In this document: piece by piece, positions 11,500 to 21,489 of the stretch
Layout: each line of letters starts with the position of its first letter
Position numbering within the stretch: position 1 is the first letter of the stretch
NCBI GenBank assembly: GCA_031308135.1
Contig: JAHLJT010002630.1
Span: 98,901,510-98,965,509 of the forward strand
Length of the DNA stretch: 64,000 nt
Direction: 5' to 3'
Source of the DNA: Acheta domesticus
Lineage: Eukaryota > Arthropoda > Insecta > Orthoptera > Gryllidae
Notes under the pieces: generated by a model
Database searches by the model: none
Seen by the model: only the letters and a program-made list of their open reading frames with translations
What the model was told of the DNA's origin: nothing
Translations under genes and position numbers: made by a program

Positions 11500-11760
11500 C
11501 ATTGAATCATGTGGCAACGCTGTGCGCGTGTGCGCAGATGCGGTGAGCCGGCCGCGCCGAGATGTCGTTCCGCGAGAGGCGTTCCCAGCTGCTGCTGGCG
11601 CTGCTGCGCCCGCCGCCGCCGCCGCCACCGCCTCCACCGCCGCCGCCCGCCGACGCCCCCGCCCGCGCCCACTGCCGACGCCCACGCCGACGCCCGCGCC
11701 CACGCGCCTCGAGCCGCAGCTGCCGCCGCCGCCGAGCACACCACGGGTGAGTTTGCCGGC
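11500..11760 (+). other. CpG-rich island-like block
   Basis: CpG and CCG are strongly enriched relative to the AT-rich surroundings, including a (CCG)n run near 11606-11640. It could be an unmethylated promoter/first-exon region or simply GC-rich repeat DNA; the sequence alone does not decide. Confidence 0.6.
11562..11745 (+). CDS. Candidate first coding exon (unidentified)
   Basis: The ATG at 11562 has context GCCGAGATGT. The frame starts MSFRERRSQLLLALL, then a run of 13 prolines, then an Arg/Pro-rich tail. The frame closes at a TGA lying inside CACGGGTGAGT, a strong match to an insect splice donor, so the stop could be intronic and the frame could continue by splicing after GG. There is no domain and no known homologue. 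Against it: low complexity, (CCG)n content and overlapping open frames on both strands. Equally possible is non-coding CpG-rich DNA. I could not find a matching acceptor or downstream exon. Confidence 0.22.
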
Positions 11761-12460
11761 ACGCAGGCCACGGCCTTCTGTGATAAGATTCTCAGAATAA
11801 ATGTTACAATCTTCTAGGACATGTAGGGAGTGTCGAAGTTTATCACATTTTGCCAACGAACAGTGTTGGCGCACCACGGGTGAGTTTGCCTGCACGCCGG
11901 CCACGGCCTTCTGTGATAAGATTCTCAGAATAAATATTACAATCTTCTAGGACATGTAGGGAGTGTCGAAGTTTATCACATTTTGCCAATGAACGGTGCT
12001 GGGTGCCACGGGTGAGTTGCCTGCACGCCGGCCACGGCCTTCTGTGAAGAGATTCTCAGAATAAATGTTACAATCTTCTAGGACATGTAGGGAGTGTCGA
12101 AGTTTATCACATTTTGCCAATGAACGGTGCTGGGTGCCACGGGTGAGTTTGCCTGCACGCCGGCCACGGCCTTCTGTAAAGAGATTCTCAAAATCAATGA
12201 TACAATCTTCTAGGACATGTAGGGACCGAGTCGAAGTTATCACATTTTGCCAACGAACAGTGTTGGCGCGCCACGGGTGAGTTTGCCTGCACGCCGGCCA
12301 CGGTCCTTCTGTGAAGACGATTCTCAGAATCAATGTTACAATCTTCTAGGACATGTAGGGACGATGTCGAAGTTTATCACATTTTGCCAACGAACGGTGC
12401 TGGGGTGCCTACGGGTGAGTTTGCCTGCACGCCGGCAACGGCCTTCTGTGAAGAGATTGT
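11742..12460 (+). repeat. 133-bp tandem array, about 5.4 units
   Basis: Units start CACGGGTGAGTTTGCC at 11742, 11875, 12007, 12138, 12272 and about 12409 (spacing 131-138). Each contains a GCCGGCCACGGCCTTCTG-type word, then TCTCAGAATAAATGTTACA, CTTCTAGGACATGTAGGGA and TTATCACATTTTGCCAA. The last unit stops near 12460. Each unit repeats the GGTGAGT donor-like motif, so the array looks amplified from an exon-intron-junction-like segment (inference). Confidence 0.95.
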
Positions 12461-13437
12461 GATTGGTAATACCACGATGTGATATATATTGGTGTGTCAA
12501 CTAACAGCCTTTGGGGCAAATTTTGTGAAGGCAGTGTGAGGCTAGTCCCCCGCTTGTCCGTATGGTACGAACAATCGGTTTGGGTCACGGTGTAAGATAT
12601 ACATCGTAAGATGACATCTTAAACTGTGGCTATAACACAGTTTTACAAAACATTTCCTTACCCTAATCTCGTAACTGTTTGCTCTAGCACTTTACCAATT
12701 TCGCCGCGAAACGACTAATCACTGACTCGAATTAGAAATCAGCTGGCCACAGAGCTAGTCGAATGGATCACGAACTAATCACGACCTTGCCAAAATGCGA
12801 CCCAAAGATCGCAACATTCATACGCGAGAACTAGTGAGAACTATCCTCGCATAAGCTTCAGTTTTAGACTGGGAGTGAACACACCTATCTGAGAATTTTA
12901 AAGCTACAAGTGGTATTTAATAGAACTATTTCACGAGTGAAATAACGTCTAACAGAGTTACAAAACGTGCCAAATATTATATTAATGTACTTTATTCAAT
13001 TACCTTTCATATTTCGCTAGTTCTACCATGGCCATCTGCTAATGTAGCAGATGGCGCAAGGTTAAACCGTGCAGTCGATACGTAATCAAAATCGAGATAA
13101 ACAAACTGAATACACAGAAGATGACATGAAATAAATTTATTGTCCTTTAAAGTAAGACATTTTTGATGTATAAAACTATTAACATTTAAAGTAATAAACG
13201 TATATTCTTTCTATTGAAAATACATTTATTAAACACGCACTTTTTAAAATTAAATGTTGAGGGAATTTAATTTTCATTCACAATCTTAGTTGGATTCTGA
13301 ATTAGATGTGTTTGATGATGAATCGTGTCTGTCTTAATATTATTTATGATTCACCGAATGGTGTTGCTCATTGATTTTCCGTTAGGGATTTCGTGATAAT
13401 GTAGTAGCCTATATTATTTCAGTAGCATACATACCGT
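12461..13437. other. Unassigned stretch
   Basis: No coding frame or known repeat. It contains the perfect hairpin listed at 13031. Confidence 0.4.
13031..13055. other. Perfect 10-bp hairpin
   Basis: GCCATCTGCT and AGCAGATGGC are exact reverse complements separated by AATGT. It may be the tip of a small foldback element. Confidence 0.8.
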
Positions 13438-13492
13438 TTTTGCGGCTGTCACACGCAACCATCTTTATAAATGAGGTCTAAAGATTTAAGGA
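13438..13492 (-). mobile_element. Helitron 5'-side fragment
   Basis: GCGGCTGTCACACGCAACC followed by ATCTTTATAAATGAGGTCT matches the 5'-proximal part of the Helitron copy at 5510-5555. Both termini are missing. Confidence 0.6.
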
Positions 13493-13786
13493 CATGAAAA
13501 ACCGTTCCGTTTCCGCGTTGGAAAGGTTCCGTTTTATGCTGTGTAAAATGCGATTTAACTTCACGGGCCGGAGAAATTTTCCGGTAAAGTCAGGTTTCCG
13601 GCTGGTACAGGTTCCCGTTTAGAGAAATTCTACTTTATCACGCTAGGAGCGCTGAAACAATGTCATTTAGCCGTTCTATGTATCTCTATCTCGTTGGTCG
13701 AAGATGACGACATTGTGTCAACGATCGCCACGGACGACTATCTGTGCATCGGCCACGGTGCTTCGGCGCAGTTTCTTCCGTTGAAT
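13493..13786. other. Unassigned flank of assembly gap
   Basis: Moderate GC. An open plus-strand frame runs from about 13694 into the gap, beginning LVEDDDIVSTIATDDY; it has mixed composition, unlike the simple repeats, but is too short to identify. Confidence 0.35.
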
Positions 13787-13886
13787 NNNNNNNNNNNNNN
13801 NNNNNNNNNNNNNNNNNNNNNNNNNNNNNNNNNNNNNNNNNNNNNNNNNNNNNNNNNNNNNNNNNNNNNNNNNNNNNNNNNNNNNN
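13787..13886. other. Assembly gap (100 N)
   Basis: Exactly 100 N, a conventional scaffold-join length, so the true distance is unknown. Confidence 0.99.
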
Positions 13887-14195
13887 CCGGCAAGTTTGGA
13901 CTTGTAGGGCATGAAAGTTCATGAGTAAGGAGTGAGTCAAGGAAGAAGAAGGAAAGGTCGCGCGCAGTCCGTGATCCGTTTGTTAGGGTACTGCTCTGGC
14001 ATTCACCTCGCGTGAAACCATGGAAAACCACCGATCAGAGCAACCGGCCGCTGGAATTCTCCTCCAGACAGCGAATGAATAATTCGACCTAGTTAAGCAG
14101 CTAGTGTCGAAAATCAACCTCCTGGCTTCGAACCCTAGGACCTCCGGGTAAGAGGCTCTGCACTGACATCGATTGATTCCCTGAGCCACTTAATT
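13887..14195 (-). mobile_element. SINE family A, partial copy
   Basis: The complement carries the family A head (AAGTGGCTCAGGGAATCAATCGATG...) with B-box-like sequence GGTTCGAAGCC near 14130, then the TGTCTGGAGGAGAATTCCAG and AGAGCAGTACCCTAACAAACGG-like segments. The tail half is missing at the assembly gap. Confidence 0.8.
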
Positions 14196-14215
14196 CGGTT
14201 GCGTGAACGCTTTGT

Positions 14216-14360
14216 GTCGTCAAGGCGTGATGTTTGCCAAGGCGTTGAGGTTGTCAATGTGTTGTGTTGGTCAAGGAGTTTGGTTCTTCGTGGCATTGTG
14301 AACGTCAAATAGTTGGCTTGGTCAAGACGCTGGATTTGTTCAGCTGTTTAGTTCATCAAG
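14216..14360 (+). repeat. Degenerate 17-20-bp minisatellite
   Basis: The words GTCAAGGCG, CAAGGCGTTGAGGTTGT and GTCAAGGAGTTTGG recur every 17-20 bases, strongly diverged; an isolated relative (GTTTGTCAAGGCGTTTGAA) occurs near 15030. Confidence 0.5.
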
Positions 14361-14749
14361 ATATACCGATAGTGTAACCATTCCCAACGTTTACACCAGT
14401 GTTATCAAGGTCAATGCCACGAGCAGGAGTCACTGACACGAGTGCCACGACGAAATCGCCTCCCCATTTTAACAAAAGTTAAAAATATCTATTTAATTAA
14501 GTTCTTACATATTCTGTTAATATTAAAACATTGTACACAATATTATAACAGTGTGTATTTCAATAATGAAGGAAACATTACATTATATTCACAATGATTG
14601 GATGCGGTGTTGTAATTTTGAAGCACGCTCTTTAGGACTCACTGCAGAGGTCGTGCACATCCGTGTATTCCAAAGATATTTAATACAACCTAAATGGCAG
14701 CAAATGAAATCTAGACGTGTTTTAGGTACTTTAGTGATGTAGAAACCTC
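14361..14749. other. Unassigned stretch
   Basis: Contains a 63-codon frame (14551-14742, MCISIMKETLHYIHNDW...) with ordinary amino-acid composition but no recognised motif. Confidence 0.35.
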
Positions 14750-14774
14750 CATGAATAGTCAGAGAATAGAGACG

Positions 14775-14958
14775 CCCGTAGATTCTACGGCCGTCGTAAT
14801 TGAAGGCGACCAGTCGGTACCCGTAGATTCTACGGCCGTCGTAATTTAAGGCGACCAGTCGGTACCCGTAGATTCTACGGCCGTCGTAATTGAAGGCGAC
14901 CAGTCAGTGCCCGTAGATTCTACGGCCGTTGTAATGTAAGTCGCCCTGTCTGCGCCCG
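14775..14958 (+). repeat. 45-bp tandem repeat in codon phase
   Basis: CCCGTAGATTCTACGG starts at 14775, 14820, 14865 and 14910, and a degraded CCCGTA at 14955, exactly 45 bases apart. Read from the ATG at 14750, the unit encodes PVDSTAVVIEGDQSV; copies 2 and 4 end in TAA at the VVI position. Each unit also contains the near-palindrome CCGTAGATTCTACGG. It could be a degraded coding repeat or a non-coding minisatellite. Confidence 0.85.
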
Positions 14959-14960
14959 TA

Positions 14961-15929
14961 CCTCCTATGGGCAGCGACCGGAACGTGTTAATCAAGATAC
15001 TGAGCTCTCCAGTCTCTTCACCTAATCAAGGTTTGTCAAGGCGTTTGAACCGCGGCTGCTCAGAATAAACATTCATTTTGTGAATCTTAACTAGGACCTA
15101 CAGCTCTGAATTTACCGATTTATTCGCCTATCAGTTATTGCCTAAATCCCAACAGTTAATTAACAATTAATGACATCCCGACAATGAATAATTTGTACTG
15201 TTAAAATGCACACACGCTTATGATAAACTACGTTAAGGCAATCCCATTTTTTAGGATATTAATCTCTTCTAAAGCAAGAACTGGAAGATTTGCTTTTGTA
15301 CATACTCGTACGTGTATGATAGATTAAACACAATCAGCGCTGCGAGACTGTTTTTACAATGATGTGGACATAATATTGTGTGCTTAACTGCTGCTAAAGA
15401 ATGGGAAAAGTTAACTTTTCCAGTTTTCCGGTGTTTTCCAAGGGCCTCGCGTATTTGCCACAAGCGTAGCCGTATTACAACGCGCCAGATCCTGCTGCCA
15501 ATGCAAACGAAATTTAAAGGAGACCGTTACGTGCAGTTACAGCACGGTGTCGACATGAAACAAGAGAGTTTACGTGACTGCGAATTCTGTAGCTGATTTG
15601 AAAGGGGTTTTATTCGACTGAGAATGCAATTACCACATACGCAGTATTGATCAAGCACAGTTAATTGTAACCTTCGAAACTGAAGTCACTCAAAACTCGA
15701 CGGTATAGGAGTTTGCAACACTTTTTTCGGTACTTTACTCTGGAATGCCAGGTAAAATGAAGTGTATTCGTAATAGAGAATAATATTTACACTGAATTTT
15801 TAGAGATTCGATTTCATTTTGCGATAAATTGGTTTTACTTCCTCTGTGATACAAAAAGTCGATGTACTTGTAGCACTTCTACGAGAAACATGAAAGTCAA
15901 GGAGAAGAAATTCATACATTTATACATAA
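14961..15929. other. Unassigned stretch
   Basis: AT-rich; short frames only (72 codons at 15378, 64 codons on the complement at 15269) without identifiable motifs. Confidence 0.4.
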
Positions 15930-17089
15930 AGTCCAGTCGGTATGTACATTTTATCTGGAAAAAGTTCATAAAAACGTTTTCTTTGAGTATGTTGTATGTA
16001 CCCAGGTACTAGTCAGAACCCCAAGTTTTAGACCTCCCAGACCCTGTGCGAACTCCGGGAGGACCGAAAAACCGGTATTTTTTCTGATTTGTTTCGGATT
16101 TTTCTGTATAGCCCTTTAACTTTCGTGCAGAAAATGATTCAGATGAATTTTAAAGGTAAAACAATTACCTACAACTTTTGTACGAAATTTTTTTCTAAAC
16201 CAATTACCAAGTGAGCTATAGATATTCGAAAAAACATTATTTTTTCCATTCTAAAAAATGTGAGCAAAGTTACGTTTGTGAGATTAGAGTCAACCTATAA
16301 TAAATATAATAATTATTACATGTACTATTATTTATCTCATCACCAGTGTTAGCATTGCTTCATAAATGTGCCCATTGGCGAAACAATTAAACAAATTTGA
16401 TGGATATGTGTATGTATGTGTTCGTGTTCCAGTCATGTCATTTCAACAAAACTTGGTAAATGTTATTACTGGAGAATTGCAATGTAAAAAAGAATACACT
16501 GGGGATGGGTGAAATGTAAAAAAGAATACACTCCTCTACAGGGGGGTGTGAAAAGGGAGGGATATATACTAACCAAATCATCAAGCAACCTGCAATACAT
16601 ACGTACATATCTAGTTAATGCACACTGTGCAAGCATAGTGGACGAGACTGTCAAGGGTGTTTAATATATGATTGTTATATATAAACCCCCAGGAAAAGAC
16701 GGGTTATCATTCGATAAAATGTAAGTAAATAGTGCATATGTGCTTTGCCTATGCAGTGCGATGTGAATAAAGTGCGATTCTTTCTAATTCCAGAATTAGC
16801 TGGTTAATGCTTTCGTTGCCGAAAATTAGAGAATAAAGGTAATTTTATTACCTTTAAATTCATCTGAATCATTTTTCTACAGGACGCAAGGTTAAAGAGC
16901 TATTAAGAAAAAAACCGAAACAAGTCAGAAAAATACCGATTTTTCAGGCCTCCCGGAGTTCGCACAGGGTCTGGGAGGTCGAAACTTTGGGTTTTAATAG
17001 TGCCTGGATACACACAACATACCCAAAGAAAAAGTTTTATGACCTTTTTCCAGGTAACCCCCCCTTTTTCAGTACCTACCGACTGGACT
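15930..17089. mobile_element. Non-autonomous element with ~270-bp inverted ends
   Basis: The left end AGTCCAGTCGGTATGTAC is mirrored by GTACCTACCGACTGGACT at the right end. Inverted similarity continues through the GACCTCCCAGACCCTGTGCG segment (near 16030 and its inverse near 16965) to ATTCAGATGAATTT (16139 and 16857). The interior holds two direct copies of AATGTAAAAAAGAATACACT near 16480 and 16515. There is no transposase frame. A flanking duplication is not clear, so the superfamily is open. Confidence 0.85.
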
Positions 17090-17350
17090 AATATTACATT
17101 TCTCTATATTCTTCAGTGTCCCAGACAGGTTTGACTCGTAGTGCACCAACAGCAATGGAGACAATGAAGTGAGAAACAGAGGTAGGGAGTTTGCAGGAAA
17201 CGCTGATTTACCATTGCGGACCTGACCTAGTCAAAAAATGCCAAATCACGAACTGGTCTGCACCATATCTCAGAAGCCCCATCCCGACTCTTGTGAGGAA
17301 GCTGTAAATGCCTCATTCACTTACGGGAATTTAATCTTGGGTTTTGCACG
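17090..17350. other. Unassigned stretch
   Basis: No repeat or gene recognised between the two inverted-repeat elements. Confidence 0.4.
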
Positions 17351-17352
17351 TA

Positions 17353-17586
17353 CAGTAGTGCTCAAAAAAACCGCATCACCTATAGAAAATGGTAAAAAAT
17401 TCTGTATTTCCTAATCCAATATGCTCTCAAAAATTGGTAATCATATATTTTATGTAGATTATATGATGTTTCTGATTCCATTACCTTCATAACTCACTCG
17501 ATTTTTGCAAATGAAGTCGTGTATTTTCAGAATCATATTGCAGATTAAAACTCTGAGCGAGATGATGTGGTTTTTTAGCACTACTG
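17353..17586. mobile_element. Mariner/Tc1-type MITE (family 2)
   Basis: 234 bases flanked by TA (17351-17352, 17587-17588). The ends are CAGTAGTGCTCAAAAAA and TTTTTTAGCACTACTG. The interior word ATGATGTTTCTGATTCCATT is shared with 32958-33153 and 62653-62906. TA flanks and a CAGT start fit Tc1/mariner relatives. Confidence 0.88.
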
Positions 17587-18222
17587 TACAAAGCTGGAAC
17601 CTTGGCAAGAAGCCACCCGGGAGATACACGAAAATTAATTTAGGCCTATTTATCGTACAAGAATGGGACACAAGAATAGGGAAAAGGAAAGTGGGACGAT
17701 AAAGAACTCGTGGTTGTGATGAAATAAGAGCTGTTGCCGGCAAGCTGTAGTCAAGAAAAGCTAAAGATAGAAGCTTGTGGAAACTTCTGACACATAGTGA
17801 AGATAATAGGTGTGGCAATTACAGCGAGTTCAGTGATCGATAATGTGATCAACCATGAATAGCAGCAAACAAGATGGACAGTGGTCAACAACTTAACAGT
17901 AGTTAGTAATGGTAGTACAATCAGTAGTCAGTAAATAATAAGAGAGCAATTTTATGGCCAGTGGCCAATTATATGGACAGTGGACAACAACGACATAGTC
18001 AGTGAATAAAGGGGTCAATAATAAACACAGTAGACAATTCTGTTTGAATAAACGCTCTCTAGGACCATCTCACCAGAAAGTGGATACAATTTTTAGCCAC
18101 CCTCTATTTAAGGGAGAGCCCTTGCCCAACATTGGGATCAATTGCTTTATTTTTATTATAGAAAACCATTGCAATCGATAATCATGTTATATTAATGACA
18201 TTTTGCACACTGATACATTATA
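17587..18222. other. Unassigned stretch
   Basis: Between about 17870 and 18000 degenerate CAGTGGTCAACAAC / CAGTGGACAACAAC words recur; otherwise nothing recognised. Confidence 0.4.
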
Positions 18223-18509
18223 GTTATTTACGCACCAAGGCCATTATAAGGGATCGATCGGGAACAAAATCCCTGGGCCTTTGACCCGAGGGCTATTTGT
18301 CATCCGAGGTCATTAGAATCAGTTAATGCCTGTGGTACTCACGTAATTTTATTTTCTACTTTTTATTTTTTACCCCTCACTTCTGAATTTTATTGATTCA
18401 GATTTGTTAATTAACCAGATGTCAACTTGACTCAATTCGGCTTTTTGTATTTCCCTTCTACAATTCCGTCTCATAATTCCCTCCGTAAGGAACAGGGAGC
18501 CTCGAAATA
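18223..18509 (+). mobile_element. Repeat family C, copy 2
   Basis: TAGTTATTTACGCACCAAGG and the GGGCCTTTGACCCGAGGGC core align with 9527-9640; the following AT-rich body up to AATTCCCTCCGTAAGG aligns with 9780-9905. This copy lacks the TATCGA microsatellite, so that run arose or inserted in copy 1. Confidence 0.65.
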
Positions 18510-18734
18510 CAGTGGACTCCGTTTATAGTGAACTTGTGGGGACTAACATTTTTGGCTCACTATATCCGATGACGTCATTAAATAAAATTTCTCCATAACT
18601 GATTTTATTAATATAGAAATACAACAAAATACATTAACGGCACGAACTGAAAACTTCAATATCTTTATTCGTCTTTAAAAAAATCAATTATTTTCAAGTG
18701 TTTGCTCCGTAAAATTTTCATTAGTAATTTCTCT

Positions 18735-19010
18735 CTATATTTCTCCAGAGATCGTGCTTTCTTCATGTGAGTCTGCATTGTCCTCTGTATCTATGTATCG
18801 TAACGCCGTCTCGACACCCTTCTGTGCATATTGCACTAAGACTGAGGGCATGAGGTCATCAGTAACGTCCCATTCCGACTCCTCTACCTTTACCTCAGAG
18901 GAGGCGTCTTCGATTACGACCCTCGGCCGAAATTTTGTTCATGCTGCCTAATGTTGTAATTTGTGGCACTGAGGCGATGTAATCTTTTTCAGGAGATAAC
19001 TAATTTCCAG
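18735..19010 (-). pseudogene. Pogo/Tigger-like transposase, C-terminal remnant
   Basis: On the complement a frame reads VVIEDASSEVKVEESEWDV and then TDDLMPSVLVQYAQKGVETA followed by an LRYIDTEDN segment, ending at a TAG at 18735. The acidic linker plus an 'ETALRYID' helix is characteristic of the C-terminal region of Tigger/jerky-like transposases, which follows the DDE catalytic core. The CENP-B-type DNA-binding and DDE domains are absent, so the remnant cannot be active. The identification rests on motif recall; a profile search would be decisive. Confidence 0.55.
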
Positions 19011-19071
19011 GACGTTGTATTTTGTATGTTCGTTATAGCCGAGTTTCACTATAATCGAATCTTCTTATGCT

Positions 19072-19607
19072 TATTTGGAATTGGTGGCCCGGCAATGCTT
19101 CGCTGGTACAGTGACTACACATCACAAACTACTGGTCACGTGATTGTTAATTCCGTTTACACTACGCTGCGCAAAAGTTCTAAACAAATTCTCGAAAGTA
19201 GAGGTTTGTTCTATGTCCTGGTTTGGACATGGTTATCAACTATCCTATTGTTAAAATGTTTCACTCAAATTTGGGCATACGTTCGCTATGACACAGTGTG
19301 TTGGAGAAATCTGATTTACACGTCCGAGAATCAAGTAATAATTCCGGTCCGATATTTCACAATCGCAGGAGCAGAATACTTGTATGCGGTGAGTGGCAGG
19401 TTTGCATAGAGTTCAGGAGCACGTGAGTCGTCACAAACAAATAAATCATCAACAAAGCCCCAACATGTCCGGTTTAGTTCAAATCACACTTTAAAATACA
19501 CCCATTACTAAAAGTAACAAAGTGTGAACATCTCAGTAAAATTGGTCGAGTAGTTTTTGCGCCTATGTGCGACACACACACGCACATTCTCTTTATTTTT
19601 AGTATAG
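19072..19607 (+). mobile_element. Interspersed repeat resembling LINE 3' sequence
   Basis: Begins near GGTGGCCCGGCAATGCTTCG. It ends with GTCGAGTAGTTTTTGCGCC, ACACACACGCACATTCTC and TTTATTTTTAGTATAG. GGCCCGGCAATGCTTCGCTG-type and GAGTAGTTTTTGCG-type words are common in arthropod RTE-like 3' ends (recollection, not verified). An open frame of 148 codons starts upstream and crosses the boundary; it is not a gene. Confidence 0.45.
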
Positions 19608-20158
19608 CTTGATTAATTGATTCGTGATTTCGGGCAAGTCAACTACTGAGGTCATTAGTCTCGTAATTGTAGTGCGTGTTTTTCCTTGGGAGATGGCGGT
19701 GATCTTTTCCCCGCTGATGTCGATGATACGGCGCCGACCTACCGTTCGACTAGTGGGGTTTTCCCCTCAATCAAGGTATCTCCCACCAGCGGGGCACCGC
19801 CCCAGCCGCGACAAGCTGTAAGCTCCCGACCGGTCTCCCGGCATGTGTGGTAGTGTAGAGCATGTTAGTGTGTGTGTAAGAGGAGAGGATAGGACAAGGA
19901 AAAGGAAGGAAAACATCGCGCGCGGTCGGTTGGCCCGTTTGTTAGGGTACTGCTCCGGCATTCGCCTGGCGTTGATCGGAGAAACCACGGAAAACTACCG
20001 AGAGCAGCCAGCCGTTAGAATTTCATCCAGACAGCGACTGAATTCGTCCTATTTGACAAGCCAGTGTCAAAATTCTGCCGCCGTCGGGACTCGAACCTAG
20101 GACCTCCCGGTCAGAGGGACTGCGGTGACATCAGTTGATACACTGAGCCATCTCCCTC
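19608..20158 (-). mobile_element. SINE family A, essentially full-length
   Basis: On the complement: a tRNA-like head with TGGCTCAGTGTATCAACTG (A-box region) and GGTTCGAGTCC (perfect B box, near 20090), a body with GAATGCCGGAGCAGTACCC, and a tail at about 19608-19625 of degenerate AATC units. About 550 bases. It lies inside the pogo-like element. Confidence 0.88.
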
Positions 20159-20269
20159 TGTTTTTACATAGATATAAGTGGAACGGGACCAGTGACTTAG
20201 TTTCACTATAACCGCTGGTTCACTATATCCGAGTTCGCTATAACAGGAGTCGGCTGTAATTGAAATTAC

Positions 20270-20562
20270 GTTTTGCGCTCTCTCGATCTACTGTCTCGCC
20301 CACTGTGCGACGTCGGCGCGGAGCGTTGGGATGGGCAGAGAGGGTGTGAGGTGGACGGCGACGGGGGTGCGGGGCGGCGGCATCGGAGCGGTCTTTTTTC
20401 TGCCGCTTTGTCCACGCTCCCTCCGCCGCCCCGCCTGCACGGCCGCCGTGGACGCCGTGTCCGCTCCGGTGCCCTCGCCCGCTCGGCCACGGCCGCCGGC
20501 CCTGACCCCGCCTGCGAGCACGTGCCCTGCCGCCACCCAGCCAACGAGCCAATGAAACACTA
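20270..20562. other. CpG-rich island-like block
   Basis: GC-rich with many CpG and CCGCC words on both strands, sharply bounded by AT-rich DNA. Overlapping open frames exist on both strands, which reflects composition. No TATA box, Inr or exon could be assigned. Confidence 0.5.
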
Positions 20563-20734
20563 ATCACCTACACGAAGCTAAACATCACATTGACAATGAA
20601 GTAATACGGGCTGAAAACAAACTATTAGAATTAAAGCCAATTATCAACAGAAACAGCCATTTACCATAGGACGCAGCACAAGCAATAAATAAAATAACTG
20701 GCGAAACTCGGCAGACGTTGTTCTGCCCTTCGTC

Positions 20735-21135
20735 ACCCTCTTTTTCTTTCTCTCCCCGTCTCTCTCTTTCTCCCCGTCTCTCTCTTTCTCCCCGTCTCTC
20801 TCTCTCTCCCCGTCTCTCTCTCCCCGTCTCTCTCTCTCCCCGTCTCTCTCTCTCCCCGTCTCTCTCTCTCCCCGTCCTCTCTCTCCGTCTCTCTCTCTCC
20901 CCGTCTCTCTCTCTCCCCGTCTCTCTCTCTCCCCGTCTCTCTCTCTCCCCGTCTCTCTCTCCCCGTCTCTCTCTCCCCGTCTCTCTCTCTCCCCGTCTCT
21001 CTCCCCGTCTCTCTCTCCCCGTCTCTCTCTCCCCGTCTCTCTCTCCCCGTCTCTCTCTCCCCGTCTCTCTCTCCCCGTCTCTCTCTCCCCGTCTATCTCT
21101 CTCCCCGTCTATCTCTCTCCCCGTTTCTCTCTTCC
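20735..21135. repeat. TCTCTCTCCCCG micro/minisatellite
   Basis: Units CTCTCTCTCCCCGT of 12-14 bases, with TTTC variants at both ends. The Ser/Leu/Pro frame through it is not a gene. Confidence 0.97.
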
Positions 21136-21349
21136 CGCGTTTCTATCTTTCCCGCCTCTCTCCATCTTTCATTCTCATTTAGTTACAGATTCTTCATCTG
21201 AGCAGGTGGTGTAATATCGAAAAGCGCCGGACTATCCTTATGAAAAACGTACAATCACATATTCGACTTACTGAAAAAAACAAGTGTACATCGTCAATCC
21301 CCACTCAACACACGTTGCTTCGTAACACGTTTTAATTCATATGAATTCC

Positions 21350-21389
21350 ATCATATAGCATTCGGAGTTCTCGCACGGGTACGCTAGTC
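21350..21389 (-). mobile_element. Helitron 3'-end fragment
   Basis: TTCTCGCACGGGTACGCTAG followed by T equals the Helitron 3' terminus; only about 40 bases survive. Confidence 0.65.
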
Positions 21390-21489
21390 ATAAGGAAAAC
21401 AATAAAATAAAATAACAAAATAAAAACGTGCCCTACGCACAGTAACGAGAGACGGACGCCTTCACACCGGCCTTGTGGGGCCTTCACAC

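Larger units (their letters stand above)
18510..20256 (-). mobile_element. Pogo/Tigger-like transposon, interrupted
   Basis: Flanked by TA. The ends are CAGTGGACTCCGTTTATAG and CTATAACAGGAGTCGGCTG, each followed inward by TTCACTATAAC-type words. These end sequences and the acidic C-terminal coding remnant at 18735-19010 fit the pogo/Tigger branch of Tc1/mariner. Two later insertions (19072-19607 and 19608-20158) account for nearly 1.1 kb, leaving only about 660 bases of original element, so much of the transposase gene had already been lost. Confidence 0.75.

Noticed and set aside
11371..11904. 177-codon minus-strand frame opposite the CpG-rich block
   Set aside because: It starts in the 133-bp array and ends in the MITE; composition-driven shadow.
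14775..14958. CRISPR-like array
   Set aside because: Units are contiguous 45-bp tandem repeats without variable spacers, in eukaryotic DNA.
18963..19409. 148-codon plus-strand frame
   Set aside because: It crosses the boundary between the pogo-like element and the LINE-like fragment, so it cannot be one gene.
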